From: Teratosphaeria epicoccoides
Lineage: Eukaryota > Ascomycota > Dothideomycetes > Mycosphaerellales > Teratosphaeriaceae
Length of the DNA: 64,000 bases
Direction: 5' to 3'
NCBI GenBank assembly: GCA_021401465.1
Contig: JADDMT010000006.1
Coordinates: 310,001-374,000, forward strand
This document shows positions 33,546 through 44,111 of the stretch, piece after piece. Below the pieces are notes generated by a model that saw nothing but the letters and a program-made list of their open reading frames with translations, ran no database searches and was not told the DNA's origin. The translations under genes and the position numbers were made by a program. How positions within the stretch are numbered: the first letter of the stretch is position 1; every line of letters starts with the position of its first letter.

Positions 33546-34198
33546 TCACGCTCGCTGACGACAATCGCCGACCTCTTCCCAGGCCTTCAATAGCCATGGC
33601 GACCTCGTCTCCTCTTCACCCTGCTCGTCGCACTCCCGCTTGAGAATGTCAATCCTCGCCGCGAGCCTCTCCGTAGCAGAACAGCTGCATCCGCCCTGTG
33701 CCCGGCTGTATCTCCCCACCATTCCCCTCGAACTCGATCAAGACCTCGGACGTCTCGCCGTCGAGCCCAGTCACCTGACGCGCTCGCTCTGGCTTTCGGG
33801 CGATTCTGAACCGGGCCGACCCAACCCTTGGGTTCAAAGGGCAAGACTCGGCGTGCTTGGCCCTTCCGCCGTCGATGCTCACACGCAACATGGCCATGAG
33901 CGTGTCGTCCTTCGAGTTCTGGATGGCCTTCTTGCTCGATACTGCGTCCTGGTGCGTTTCAATCGACAGGTTGACCAGGACCTCCTTGGGATACCCGGTC
34001 CAGGATCTCGCTGCGGATTTGACGCCTTCCTTTGGTGAGCGCGAATGGCAGAGTCCTGCCGTCCGTGCTGCTGTTCTTGATCATTATGATTTCCCGTTCT
34101 ACCTCGGGAAGGTCATTGTATGCGGCCTCGCAGATTTGGGATCTCAGCTCTGCGCGGTGCTCGAGGAGGAAGCAGCGGTCAGAAGGACCGGCGGGCAT
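33546..34198 (-). pseudogene. Frameshifted gene of the fungal 'LPxELR' (F-box/2EXR-like) type
   Basis: An ATG at 34198 begins a frame whose N-terminus (CFLLEHRAELRSQICEAAYN, then GRRQIRSEILD) resembles the fungal LPxELR...CRQIRSE pattern of F-box-like or 2EXR proteins. Near 33996-34000 the frame ends in unrelated residues. Shifting one base gives a good continuation (GYPKEVLVNLSIETHQDA, then DDTLMAMLRVSIDG). Near 33670-33690 a second shift is needed to reach a helical charged C-terminus (RLAARIDILKRECDEQGEE) that ends at 33546. I found no consensus intron that repairs either break; a 40-bp intron with a poor donor is possible for the first. Likely a pseudogene, otherwise two sequence errors. 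Total about 215 codons. Confidence 0.5.
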
Positions 34199-34631
34199 GG
34201 TCTGTCATGAGGCCATGTTTCTGAGTCTACTTTCTGATCTCGATGTCGTGTATCTGCGGTATCGAGATGTCATTGGAGGACTGTGATGAGAGGTTTGTAG
34301 CCTGCTTACGTTACCGCCTGTCTCTTCATCTCCTTCGCAGTCTCTCGCGCTCCCTTGCTTCACAGCGTGCACATTGCTTCACATGCACTCATGCGTCCAA
34401 TGAAAAGACGACGGGAAAGTCGCGGAGGTCGTATGGCCTGACTGATCGATGGGAATGCGGCTCGCTGTACATATGGGTATGATAACCATCACCTAGGCTA
34501 TGTCATGCATAGATCGACGGGACGATCACTTAATGCAAAGGTGAGGGCATCGCTAGAGATGGATTGCCACCTGTCTGTCGTCAGATAGAGCACCCGAATG
34601 GTTGGGCTGCATGTCTGGGACCGTCCTTAAT
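34199..34631. other. Intergenic
   Basis: About 430 bp between two minus-strand loci. No element recognised. Confidence 0.5.
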
Positions 34632-35843
34632 TCACTCATTGTTCGGGCGAACAAAGCCATTGGCATCCTCCTCAGCCAGAGCACCTCCAGCCAAAGCATC
34701 CTCGTCGACGTCAGCCCAGCCATACTCATCAAAGTCCTCGTCCTCGCTGTCCGCCACTTCATCGAATGTTCGCTTCCTCGGCTTCGCTGGGCTACGGACT
34801 ACGGGTGCCATGACCGGACTGGAAGGCATGCCATTTTCATTCTGCTTGTCTTGCAGCATGCCGTCTTTCCCAACGACGAAGCTGATGATGCTACCCACCT
34901 CACCGATCTCCTCACGCGAAATCAGGCTCCGCCCTTGACACTTTTGTAGACCGATTAGCCGACCACCGAAGTCCCTGAAAACCACCAGTCTTGTCCAAAT
35001 CCCCGAGTCCCATTCGATGCCACCTACGCCAGGTACAAGTGCAGATCCCAGGCCGCTTTCAGTTCGCATGCGCGACGCACAGCCTGTTGTCACCACTACG
35101 GCAAGGCCGTTAAGTACAGCAAGCTTGTTCAGGGCAGACACGAGAGAGCCTAAGACCGCATATCTCCGACCGCTTTGCCATCTTTGTTGCTCCGTCCTGT
35201 TGGCGCCAACCATGGCGGCGCGTGGATAGTCAAGATCGAAGAGAGTGTTAACGCCTTCGATCATAACGACTGAAGTGTCTGGCGGTGGGAAGCCAGGCCG
35301 AGGATGAAGTACCATAGCCAGCAGATGGGAAAGCGTCGGTAGTGGATGGTAGTGGAGACGCTTGAGACAGTCATCGCGAGATACAGCTGACAAGTCCAAG
35401 ATCTTGGTTGATAAGGCAGCGTCGAGCATAGCTGTCAGCCGAAACCCGCTCAGTGGTGTGTTTGCCGAGGCCCAGATGACCTGTTTGCCACTGAGCAGCG
35501 CTTGCACTGCAGTCTGAAGCAATATTGCTGTCTTTCCGGCGCCGCTCGGCCCCCAAATCTCGGTCACCTTACGGTGGTCGAAGCCGCCGGCTGCGACTGA
35601 TGTGCCACTGTCATTGCCTTGCAAGAGAGTGTCAAGGGAGGAAAGTCCACTTGATTCTGCAGCTGCTTTTGAGCTTTCAAGAAAAGCCTGAGAAGCCGAC
35701 ACAGTGGGAAGGCGATCTGTCGAGGGTCAGCAGGTCGCCTCATGCTGTTTCGAAGTGATTTTGTTGTATATACGAGTGGATGGCGGCGCTTTGACTTGTG
35801 ATGCGCTGGACGAGGATGCCAGGTCGATGACTGGGACAGCCAT
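34632..35843 (-). CDS. RAD51-paralogue recombinase (RAD55/RAD57/XRCC3-like)
   Basis: RecA-fold ATPase expected to support Rad51 filament formation in homologous-recombination repair. Two exons: 35774-35843 and 34632-35716. The 57-bp intron (35717-35773) has a GTATAT donor, a GCTGAC branch site and a GACAG acceptor. Because its length is a multiple of three, the frame continues through it, broken only by one TGA inside the intron. The product is 384 aa. The linker-like start (LPTVSASQAFLESS) is typical of RAD51 paralogues. Walker A is GPSGAGKT, Walker B-like VVMIEGVNTLFD, and later come NKLAVLNGLAVVVTTGCASR and WTRLVVFRDF. The C-terminal 60 residues are acidic (DSEDEDFDEYGW), unusual for bacterial RecA but common in fungal paralogues. 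The start at 35843 is tentative; in-frame codons run upstream to 35987. Confidence 0.85.
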
Positions 35844-36342
35844 TGCTGCCTTTGCGTGGAGCCGACTGCATTCAGCAACACGGCGCGGGATTGATGCAAC
35901 CGCTTGAGAGTCAGTACATGATGATGGTGGTGTCAATGCGAAGGCGTGTGCAGCCGCGTTGACTTGGCGCCGACTTCCGATACCCAAATTGTGTCACGTA
36001 GAGCAGCCCGACATCATCGATAATGTCAATCTCAGCGTCTGCCATCCCCATTCATTACACGCCCCCGCTCCCGCCACCGGGGTAAAGCGGGCGGGCGCGC
36101 ATGTCAATTTCGCCGAAGCTTGCAGTTGAAGGTCATTTGAGCTTGCACAGGTTTCAAGGTTGCTCCTTGGAAGTCAGACTGGCTCTTTGGTTGGAAGAAT
36201 CAGTCGGGATAATTGATGCACCAGAACTGCGTACTGAAGCTGGATCCTGCCTGTGAAGCAATCTCACTCTCGCCGCTGGACGAATCGCACCAAGCCCGGT
36301 AGTGAATGCTGGCATTGGCCTTAGGGCCTTGTATGAGCAACG
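35844..36342. promoter_or_regulatory. Divergent promoter region, RAD51 paralogue / MOSC protein
   Basis: A 500-bp spacer between divergent genes. A GC-rich patch lies near 36060-36100. No specific site assigned. Confidence 0.45.
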
Positions 36343-37797
36343 ATGTCCGCCCAAGCGCTCCTAGCGCACTACGTAGAGTATCTCTCCAGTCCTGCTGTCC
36401 TCCTGGCCGTGCTGGTGGTGGTCGGGCCAGTCATACTGAGTGTGATCTTCGAGAACGCCGCAAAGCAGGGACAGGCTGAGGGTGTACCTGGCTGCCGTCG
36501 AATCGGCATACGAGGACGCAGCAATCTTGACGATCAGTATAAGGCACGACAGCAGGACGAGAAGTCGGCCCCGAGGGTCAAAGCCTTGTTCACGTATCCT
36601 GTCAAGTCTTGCAGAGGAGTCGAAATGAATGCATCAGAAGTCGAAACTTCGGGACTGAAGTACGACCGACTCTTCACTTTTGCACAGCTTGTCTCGAAGC
36701 CAGGCAAGAACAATGAGAGTCCCGGGCCAAGTGGCGACTGGGAGCATCAATGGCGTTTCATTACCGAAAGAGAGTTCCCACGGTTGGTCAGACTGAAGAC
36801 ACAACTATGGGTGCCCGATTTGCGCGGGCGACAAAGCAAAATATCAGTCGACAAAAACTCTACTCAGAACATTAGCAAGCTTAGAGCAAGACAGTCACAG
36901 CCGAGACCACGCAGTAGGACCAGAGGCAATACTCTGATGGGTCAGCTGGAGCGTGGCAAAGCCTTGGGGACTGACGACTGGGCGACAAATGGTGGCTGTT
37001 TGCTCGTGCAGTTCATGTTTGAGCCGGCTTTCAATCCTCTAGGCTTGCGCACAGAGATAGTGACGATCAAGCTACCTCTTGCACCATCTACGCAGCGAGC
37101 AGAGGCCAAGCGGTACGAGCAGGAAGAGCTCAGCATTTGGACAGACGACGTCATGGCCACAAATATGGCAAATGAGATGGATGAAAAGACATTAGCTAAG
37201 CTCAAGTACTACCTTGGAGTCACCAACCCGCTCGCTATATTTCGCGTCAACGAACGGCACATGCGACCATTGACGCGATCTCTGCCGAAGGATGGACCGA
37301 ATCGCGAGTACAAAGTTGGCTTTGTCGACGCATTCCCAGTCAATATGCTCGGCATGTCAAGCGTACGCGCGACCAATGTTGATTTGCCTGCGGACGCTTC
37401 TGCAAAAGGCATGCTTGACGCCAGGCGCTTCAGAGCGAATGTCTACATATCAGGGACGCCGCCATTTGAAGAAGATAAGTGGAAGAAGGTCGTGCTTGGT
37501 CGGCGCATAGGTCGAGACGAAGAGGGCTTGTTCGAGACAGAGGCAGAATACCATGTCGCCTGTCGGACTGCTCGCTGTACGCTGCCGAATCTTGATCCGG
37601 AGACTGGTATTAAGGATCGAAAGGAGCCGCATACTACTACTCTTGGTAAGAAAGGGGAGGTCGATAAAGGAGCTCACCCGCATTCATGTCTGGGTATGCA
37701 GACGATACCACTTTTTGAGAGGGGTTTCATAAAGGTTGGAGACACAATAGAGGTGTTGGAGACAGGCGAGCATGGTTACGAGCAGATGTCCCCATGA
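36343..37797 (+). CDS. MOSC-domain membrane protein (mARC-like)
   Basis: Single-exon gene, 484 aa. An N-terminal hydrophobic segment (residues about 18-36, VLLAVLVVVGPVILSVIF) should anchor it in a membrane. Then follow a MOSC_N beta-barrel starting near 76 (VKALFTYPVKSCRGVEM) and a C-terminal MOSC domain with FRANVYISG, CRTARCTLPNLDPETG and CLGMQ. MOSC proteins bind sulfurated molybdenum cofactor; the anchored eukaryotic forms (mARC) reduce N-hydroxylated compounds with cytochrome b5 and its reductase, often at the mitochondrial outer membrane. Which of the Cys residues in the CRTARC region holds molybdenum cannot be decided by eye. A basic insert near 185-205 (RQSQPRPRSRTRG) appears to be lineage-specific. 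Confidence 0.88.
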   Translation: MSAQALLAHYVEYLSSPAVLLAVLVVVGPVILSVIFENAAKQGQAEGVPGCRRIGIRGRSNLDDQYKARQQDEKSAPRVKALFTYPVKSCRGVEMNASEVETSGLKYDRLFTFAQLVSKPGKNNESPGPSGDWEHQWRFITEREFPRLVRLKTQLWVPDLRGRQSKISVDKNSTQNISKLRARQSQPRPRSRTRGNTLMGQLERGKALGTDDWATNGGCLLVQFMFEPAFNPLGLRTEIVTIKLPLAPSTQRAEAKRYEQEELSIWTDDVMATNMANEMDEKTLAKLKYYLGVTNPLAIFRVNERHMRPLTRSLPKDGPNREYKVGFVDAFPVNMLGMSSVRATNVDLPADASAKGMLDARRFRANVYISGTPPFEEDKWKKVVLGRRIGRDEEGLFETEAEYHVACRTARCTLPNLDPETGIKDRKEPHTTTLGKKGEVDKGAHPHSCLGMQTIPLFERGFIKVGDTIEVLETGEHGYEQMSP

Positions 37798-38082
37798 TGC
37801 AAGATGCCACCACTTGTTGGCGATTCGCTAGGTCCGGCAGTCTTTGTATAACCAGGACCATGCTAATACTGGATATATATGTCCAATCGTCATCCGCCAT
37901 GTGGTCGATGCTCGAGACGACGCCATACGCTTGCATGCTGATAATCTGAATATGTTAGGACAAGGATCAAGGACTCTTCAAGAAGTCGAACAGATAGACC
38001 GAGTCAATTCTACACCAGCTCCTGCTTGGAGGCGGGTCTGTCTTCAAGGACTGCGTCTGATGGGCATGGATTGAGCGGTTCT

Positions 38083-38760
38083 TCACGTACGCTGCAGATC
38101 TTCCATCTGGTCGCTGACCCTGGGTTTGCCGCCAAAGACATAGACCTTTGTCCCGTCATCCGGCTTGCACGGTATTGTCTCACCTTCCAGTGAGCAGGCG
38201 ACGTCGATACCAGCAGGCAATGCAGTCGGATCGAAGCGCTCGCCGCGCTCAGGCGAAACTAGCTCTGCGGCGGACTTCGGCTTGGCGCACCCTGAGCAGT
38301 ACTCGGCGGCATCGCATACATTGCTGCCAAGTGTCAGGTTTCAAAGCGTTTTGCTCAGCTGCATTATCTAGGCATACCATTCTGGTTCGCCACCCTGACA
38401 CTTGAACCACCACCTGCAGCTTGCACATGCCGTTTTATCGCAGCCGTGCATTCGTTGCCCAGCGTACCATATGCGGTCGCCCATATCAGACTTATCTGGA
38501 GACTGCGGCAAGACTGTGACGAAAGTCGTCTCGTGTACTGTTGCCGTCCCTGGTTGCAGGTGTGCTGTTTGTGAAGGCTGTGAGATCGTCCTCGTGACTG
38601 AGACGACTGATAGCTCGGTATGCGTAATTGTCCTGGGTGACTTTGTTGTTTCATCTCCCTCTCTGATGATCTGTTGTATGCCAGCATTAGAGCCTTGGAA
38701 TGATGCGCTAGCAGTGCTCGTCACTGCCGCTGTGATGATGTAGATGCTAAGGACGTGCAT
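38083..38760 (-). CDS. Small secreted cysteine-rich protein, unrecognised family
   Basis: Two exons, 38378-38760 and 38083-38323. The 54-bp intron has a GTATGC donor, a CCTGAC branch site and a TTGGCAG acceptor; it splits a Cys codon. The product is 207 aa. The start (MHVLSIYIITAAVTSTASA) is a clear signal peptide of about 19 residues. The mature N-half is Thr/Ser/Val-rich without Cys and may be O-glycosylated. The C-half carries ten Cys in about 95 residues, eight of them packed around the splice junction (CDKTACASC, then FKC, then CNVC, YCSGC). No GPI or membrane tail is seen. I recognise no family. It could be an effector, a cell-surface protein or an adhesive protein; function unknown. 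Confidence 0.75.
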
Positions 38761-40025
38761 TGTGTCCACACCTGCAGACCGCAAATCAATGAAACAATAG
38801 GATAGCTGCAACACGATTGACCTTCCGTGTACCAGAAATGAATATGAAGCAAGACTGCTTCGTTTATGATACAGGAGGGTAGCTAAGACCAGTCGGCCTT
38901 TATTGCTGTGCCGTTCCCCAAGACGAGACTCACCTACGCGCTGCCGCGCCGTGGAGCAGCGTCCGCACAGTCGCTAGCTGATGTTGGTCATTGTTGTTGA
39001 AAGTTTGACGACTAGAAAGAGCAGATTGCGGCTATGCGCAGGTGTATTCCTTGTACATACCAACAACCTCTGCATGTTCGAGGCGCTATGCTGCGCCGCA
39101 CCGGGCGGCAAGCCTCGAGGCCATTTGTGGTGTTGGCGATTGACTTGCAGACGCAAAATCAGGGAGAGCACGGTGAGAGTTAACTCTTCATACGCGACCG
39201 CCGACGACCATAAATCTATTGACTTGCGTGATGTTTTAAGAGTAATGAAATGTTCGAAGGTGAAGTGAGTGCAGGACCAAGCTTCGCGGCCGCTCCCGTA
39301 AAGTCTGGCGGCGGCTAGACGCGAAGGATTATGCTTGCTTTAAATACATGCTCACATGTCACTACTATGCTCTCTGCTTTGTGATCCACGGCGATCCAGA
39401 GTCCAGGATGCCTGCGCCTCTCTGACAGCGTGTGAGCCGGCAAGCTCAGGGATACTACACTGCCTCTGCTCGCTCTAGACGATCTGATTGGTTATCATAT
39501 ATGCATTTCTGGCCGTGATGCGAGGAGTTTGTCACAGAGCTGCTGGGACTTGATTTTCCATAGACGGGCATCGAGCCACAGAAGAGCGGCTACTAGTCGG
39601 CCTTCAATTGTTCAGATCTACTAGACAGGATGTCAATACTTGTCTGCGTATTGAATGAGTTAGCCCGGTACTCCTGCCCTGAGCACCTTCGTGACAACGT
39701 GTCTGGAAGGGTAATGGCCACAAGAGTACGAAGACCTCTCCTTGAGCAGAGACTGCATCGCCGTGCGCGTATTCGAAATCCTGTCTGGTGCCTACCGCCT
39801 CGGCGAATTATTTGCTATAGACCAGGAGTCGTGCCTTCTAGTCTTCCGATCTGTGTGCCTCGAACAGGTCCTCAACCTTTCTTAGTATTCTACTACATTA
39901 CATCTAGTCGTCCCTGGTGCCGCGTATGTCGATCCACGTCTCCGCGACTAATGGAGAGCAGAATCATGCTAGGAGATCTAATGTAGACCTCTGCAGAGCA
40001 TACGGGCTCCAAGTCCTTCCCTCCT
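38761..40025. other. Intergenic
   Basis: About 1.26 kb upstream of the secreted-protein gene and downstream of the phosphopantetheinyl transferase gene. No supported gene or RNA. Confidence 0.5.
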
Positions 40026-40790
40026 TCATGGCTCCCTCGCAAACGCCTCACCCCCGATATCTCCAGTGTCAGGCTCCCTTGGCGCAATACACACAGCGGT
40101 GACATACTCCCCGTCATGACTGATACTCACCTCGACGACCTGACCCTCCAGATCATTATTCTGCTCACGGCCGGGCGTAAAATGCTTCACAGGATTGCTT
40201 TCACGAACAGAGGCAGAGGAGCGCTCCTTATTGGATGAGTCACGAGGCCCGGCACCAGTCTTTCTCGATCTCCCACCAGAACCTTCAGCAAGTGGCGGCT
40301 TCTCCTTTGCAAAAGCCGAGGCGGGAGCATCAAGCACAACTCCATACACTGCGCCACTCACACTCTGCTTCTGAGGCGTCCTCAGCAAGATCTGGATGTG
40401 TTTGAATGTAATGCTGCGTCGACATGCTTTGATCACGGCTTCTTTGGCGGCCCACCTAGACGCCATCAGCACCAAATGATTCTCAAAAAGGTCAATGGGG
40501 ATGACAGCTTACCTCCCAGCCAGGAATCTGACGACTCTCATCAGCAACATCTCATCCTGCGCCCACGCCTTCGTCAATCCATCAGGTCGCTTTCCAGTGA
40601 AATGGCGTAATTTGAAGATTTCTTGTTCGCGATGAGTGAGAAAATGGTCCATGTAGCGCCTTATATTTCTAGGGGCTTTGTCGTGGCCATCTTTGAGCAG
40701 AAGCCGTTTGATGCGCGGGATGTAGATGATATCTGTGCCAATGCCCAGTTGGAAGGGAAACGGTCTGGGAGGCATAGGTGGGTGATGCAT
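40026..40790 (-). CDS. 4'-phosphopantetheinyl transferase (AcpS type, probably mitochondrial PPT2-like)
   Basis: Transfers phosphopantetheine from CoA to the Ser of an acyl carrier protein. Two exons, 40513-40790 and 40026-40455, with a 57-bp intron (GTAAGC to TCTAG) that splits an Arg codon. About 235 aa. The first AcpS motif is FQLGIGTDIIYIPRI (Mg-binding Asp). The second is WAAKEAVIKACRR, where the Glu binds Mg and the Lys binds CoA; the intron falls just before it. A Ser/Arg/Lys-rich insert (about residues 145-190) lengthens it relative to bacterial AcpS of about 125 aa. The stand-alone AcpS form, rather than the larger Sfp type, suggests it serves the mitochondrial carrier protein. It sits 129 bp upstream of the 3' end of the Mcd4 gene's neighbour boundary, on the same strand. 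Start codon 40790 is tentative; another Met lies at 40775. Confidence 0.88.
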
Positions 40791-40919
40791 AGTGTCCAGG
40801 ATGGAGGAGGCGCGAGGTGAGCGCGAACTTATGACATAAGTCGAGAGAACAAATTGACAAATGGTTTGGCCGTGAGCAGTATTGGTTATGAGCAGCACAT
40901 TATATAGATGCCTACCTCC

Positions 40920-43900
40920 TCATCTACTCACTTCAGCTTCAACGGCATCTCTCTTCGCTTTGTTCATTGCACTGCTGAGTGTTCCATTCGATAACGGACT
41001 ACTGTTAGTAACTTCGTCATCATGAAACCTCACTCCCCTGACAAACACCTCACTCAACCCCTCGAGCGCGGCCACAAAAACGCAGAAACAGCTCGCCAAC
41101 AAAAACTTCGTAATACTCTCTCCAATCTCCAACCAGCTGCCCTCATCTCTGACCTCCCAGAAGAATCTCAATGTCAAGTAATCCCCAATGCCCATCACGA
41201 CTACAAACAGACTCCCACCTCTCAACCTCAGCCTCTTCGTCAAAATGCCCAGATTTGCGGATACAGGCACAAAGGGCGCGAGGATTTTGGAGAGGAGCAG
41301 TGCGCCTTGGGAGAAGGGGTCGAAGATCGGGATCAGACGGTAGACGGCGTCGAGGGAGAAGGAGGAGATGCTGGCAATGTTGCCGGTGCTGAAGAAAGCG
41401 GACTGGAGAATGTAGAGGAAAAACAGGGAGATGCGGGCGTCGGAAAGGGTAAGGGCGCGGTAGTCGCCGGTTGCGAAGGCATGTTCCCGTTGCTGGGCGG
41501 CATCTGCGGCGGGCACGAGCGGTGAGGTCAGATCTAGAGTCTCTGATGCTGAGGTGGATGTGCCAATGTTGTCGGGGATGGGTGTTGCGGCGCGCGAAGC
41601 GCTTATTCCCGCAAATCGTTGGTGTATTCTGTGCTCGAGCCTAACCCAAGAAATGAGAGTGACCGAGATGGCGAAGTAGAAGAGGCCTTCGTAGGAGATC
41701 GTGAGGATGATGAACATGGGTCCGAAGGCAAGGAAGATGACTGCCAAGCGGTGGAGATAGTGGTCCTGTGGCGAAAGAGCGTGAAAGAATGGCACGACTA
41801 GCGATGCGACGAGCGTGAACCAGCCGACCAGCTGCGTGCCGAGCGGTAGACCTTGCCTGGCTTGCAGTGACGCGACGCTGGAGCGTGTGACCATCATTGC
41901 CAGTGCGACCAGACCAACTTGCACTCCTAGTATCGTCCTGCTGATGGGATCGACTTTGGTCGACGCGAGACCGTGGTTGAGCGATGCTTTTTGTACCAGC
42001 AAACTTTTCTCGAATGCAATGTACAGCACGCCCAGAATCAGGATTAGAAGGCCGCCGAGCAGAATCAAGTTGGCGTCCTCAGTCTTTATCGCGGGTAGCA
42101 GTGTGAAGATCGACATCGAGACACACCCTGTAGCCCACGTCGTGCACAGTAGCCAATTATCCCGTACAAAGCCCATGCCATAGAAGACCGGCCAAGCTGC
42201 AATCAGGACATAGCATACTGTGTAGATTTGGCGATAGTAGTAAGATTGGACCTATTGTATCCGTCAATTCTCAGCAAAGTGCGCGAGAGTGCAAGGTGTA
42301 TACATAACGTACCATGACCTCCAAAATGACCAGATAAGCCGCAAGATTTAATCCCAGTTGGAGGAAATCCTGCCTGGTGAACTTCGAGAAGAGCAAGTTC
42401 TTGCCTTCTGCGAGCGCTCGTCGACGGACGAAGACCTCTTCCCAGAACATGACTGGGAAGAAGGCGTACAGATAGTACGTCCAAGGCGATTGCTGAATGA
42501 AGAGAAAACTGTAGGAAGCCACTAGTATCGAGGAAAAAGCAGTCATTGATGCGATGCCGCGGCTAGCCTCGATCTTGCCGTCCAGCATGTATATGTCGAT
42601 CGCAGTCGTGAACGCAAATGCGATCCAGCCGATATAACCAAGAGTCACGATTGTTCGCAGGAGAAGCCAGTCGTAGGTTTGTAGATAACGCAGACCCTGC
42701 AGACCATGTTTCATGAGCTCGTCCGAGGCCGATATAGCTTGTGCAGATTGACCCTTCGCAACCAGAGCCTCGATATGCGATAGTCGGCGCTCAACTGTTT
42801 GATCGTCGTTTGCGAAAAGATGGAATGGTTGGTAGTGGAGCACCTGCGCCTTCTTCTCTTCCTCCTTCACGCGGTACATCTCCAGGATCTCCTTGGCGTT
42901 GACGAGCATCGCTTTCGCTTTCTGCTCGTCGTCGGCATCCAGGAATGGCAAGGGCAGTTCGCCCACGGAATTGACGGGATACTCGAGACCCGCAAGATAC
43001 GCCATCAACGCTGCCACGTCAGCTTGAGCGACGTCGTGCCGATGGACGTGATCCAAGTGCCAGTCGTGGGAGAAGCCATCTTCATGACCAGGTGCGATCT
43101 TGCCTTGAACAACCGTCAAGGGCTTGGCGACGCCAGAACCCCAAGCAATCAATGGCGTTCGGGTGTTGTCCGGGTGTCCATCACCATGACTACCCCAGTC
43201 ACTCATGCCGTGATCCGCAGTGAAGACGTACGCGGTTTCGTCGTCGCCATAGAAATCATCGATGATTTCCGTGATCTGCTTGACTCCCTCATCGACGACT
43301 TGAATGTTGTGCAGGTACTCTTTCGAGTACGGTCGATAGGCGTGACCCGTCGTGTCCAATCCCAGCAAATGGAGAAAGAACACAACCTTGTCCTCCCTCA
43401 GCTTCGCGTCCAGCTCCGCATCCGTCGCAGCACTTCTGAAGAACTCCTTCACGTGATTGAAGACAAAATGATCGAGCTCCTTGGCATCTTTACTGAAGTC
43501 CTCGAACTCGGAGCCGTATGTATCATCGGTCACTCTTCCTTCCACAGCACCTGTTGAGAACATAGGCAAGATATCTGGACTGCCCCAACTCCATGTATGT
43601 CTGCTTCTGTTGAACACGCTGTCGAAATTCACTGGATTCAGCTTCCATCCCGTCGTCACGGCTGAAACGTCTTCGTACAAGCCGGCAATTAAAGCTACAT
43701 GGCCCGGTCGGGACTCGGTGGGTACACGTGTGTGCGACACGCCGAAGGTGCCGTGCTCCAATACGCGCGATCGCAAGAACGGCGCCATCGGGCGAGGCTC
43801 GAGGGAGGCAGAGTCATTGGCGGCATTCGGCGACGGGTCGGGAAAGTATTGGAAGGCCTTGTCGGCTCGAAGGCCGTCACCTGGGACACGTACATGATCA

Positions 43901-44111
43901 TCTCAGCGCCGGTCTGGAACATTTGGAGTCGATCCCGCATACCAACATACAATACCAACCTCTTCGCCGGCGCTTTTGGAGCATCGACACCGAACGCTTG
44001 CATGCCACTGACGATGGGGCTTGTGAAGTAAGTGTCGAAGATGGACAGGATATAGGACAGATGGAACACCATGGCGATGCCCAGAAAGCCCAAGCGGCCC
44101 AGTCGCGCCAT
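40920..44111 (-). CDS. MCD4: GPI ethanolamine phosphate transferase 1 (Mcd4/PIG-N)
   Basis: ER multispan enzyme that adds ethanolamine phosphate to the first mannose of GPI precursors. Three exons: 43943-44111, 42313-43880 and 40920-42251. The introns are 62 bp (43881-43942) and 61 bp (42252-42312). The product is about 1022 aa. A single N-terminal hydrophobic segment is followed by a lumenal alkaline-phosphatase-like domain with YVGDGLRADKAFQ (metal Asp, split by intron 1), THRVPTESRPGHVAL-type catalytic region (seen here as HTRVPTESRPGHVAL) and TADHGMSDWGSHGDG (metal-binding His and Asp). The C-terminal half carries many membrane spans. The order and length fit Mcd4 and not the second or third GPI ethanolamine phosphate transferases. 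An essential housekeeping gene in yeast. Confidence 0.95.

Noticed and set aside
35727..35987. RAD51 paralogue read as a pseudogene with a premature TGA
   Set aside because: A consensus 57-bp intron with branch site removes the TGA and keeps frame.
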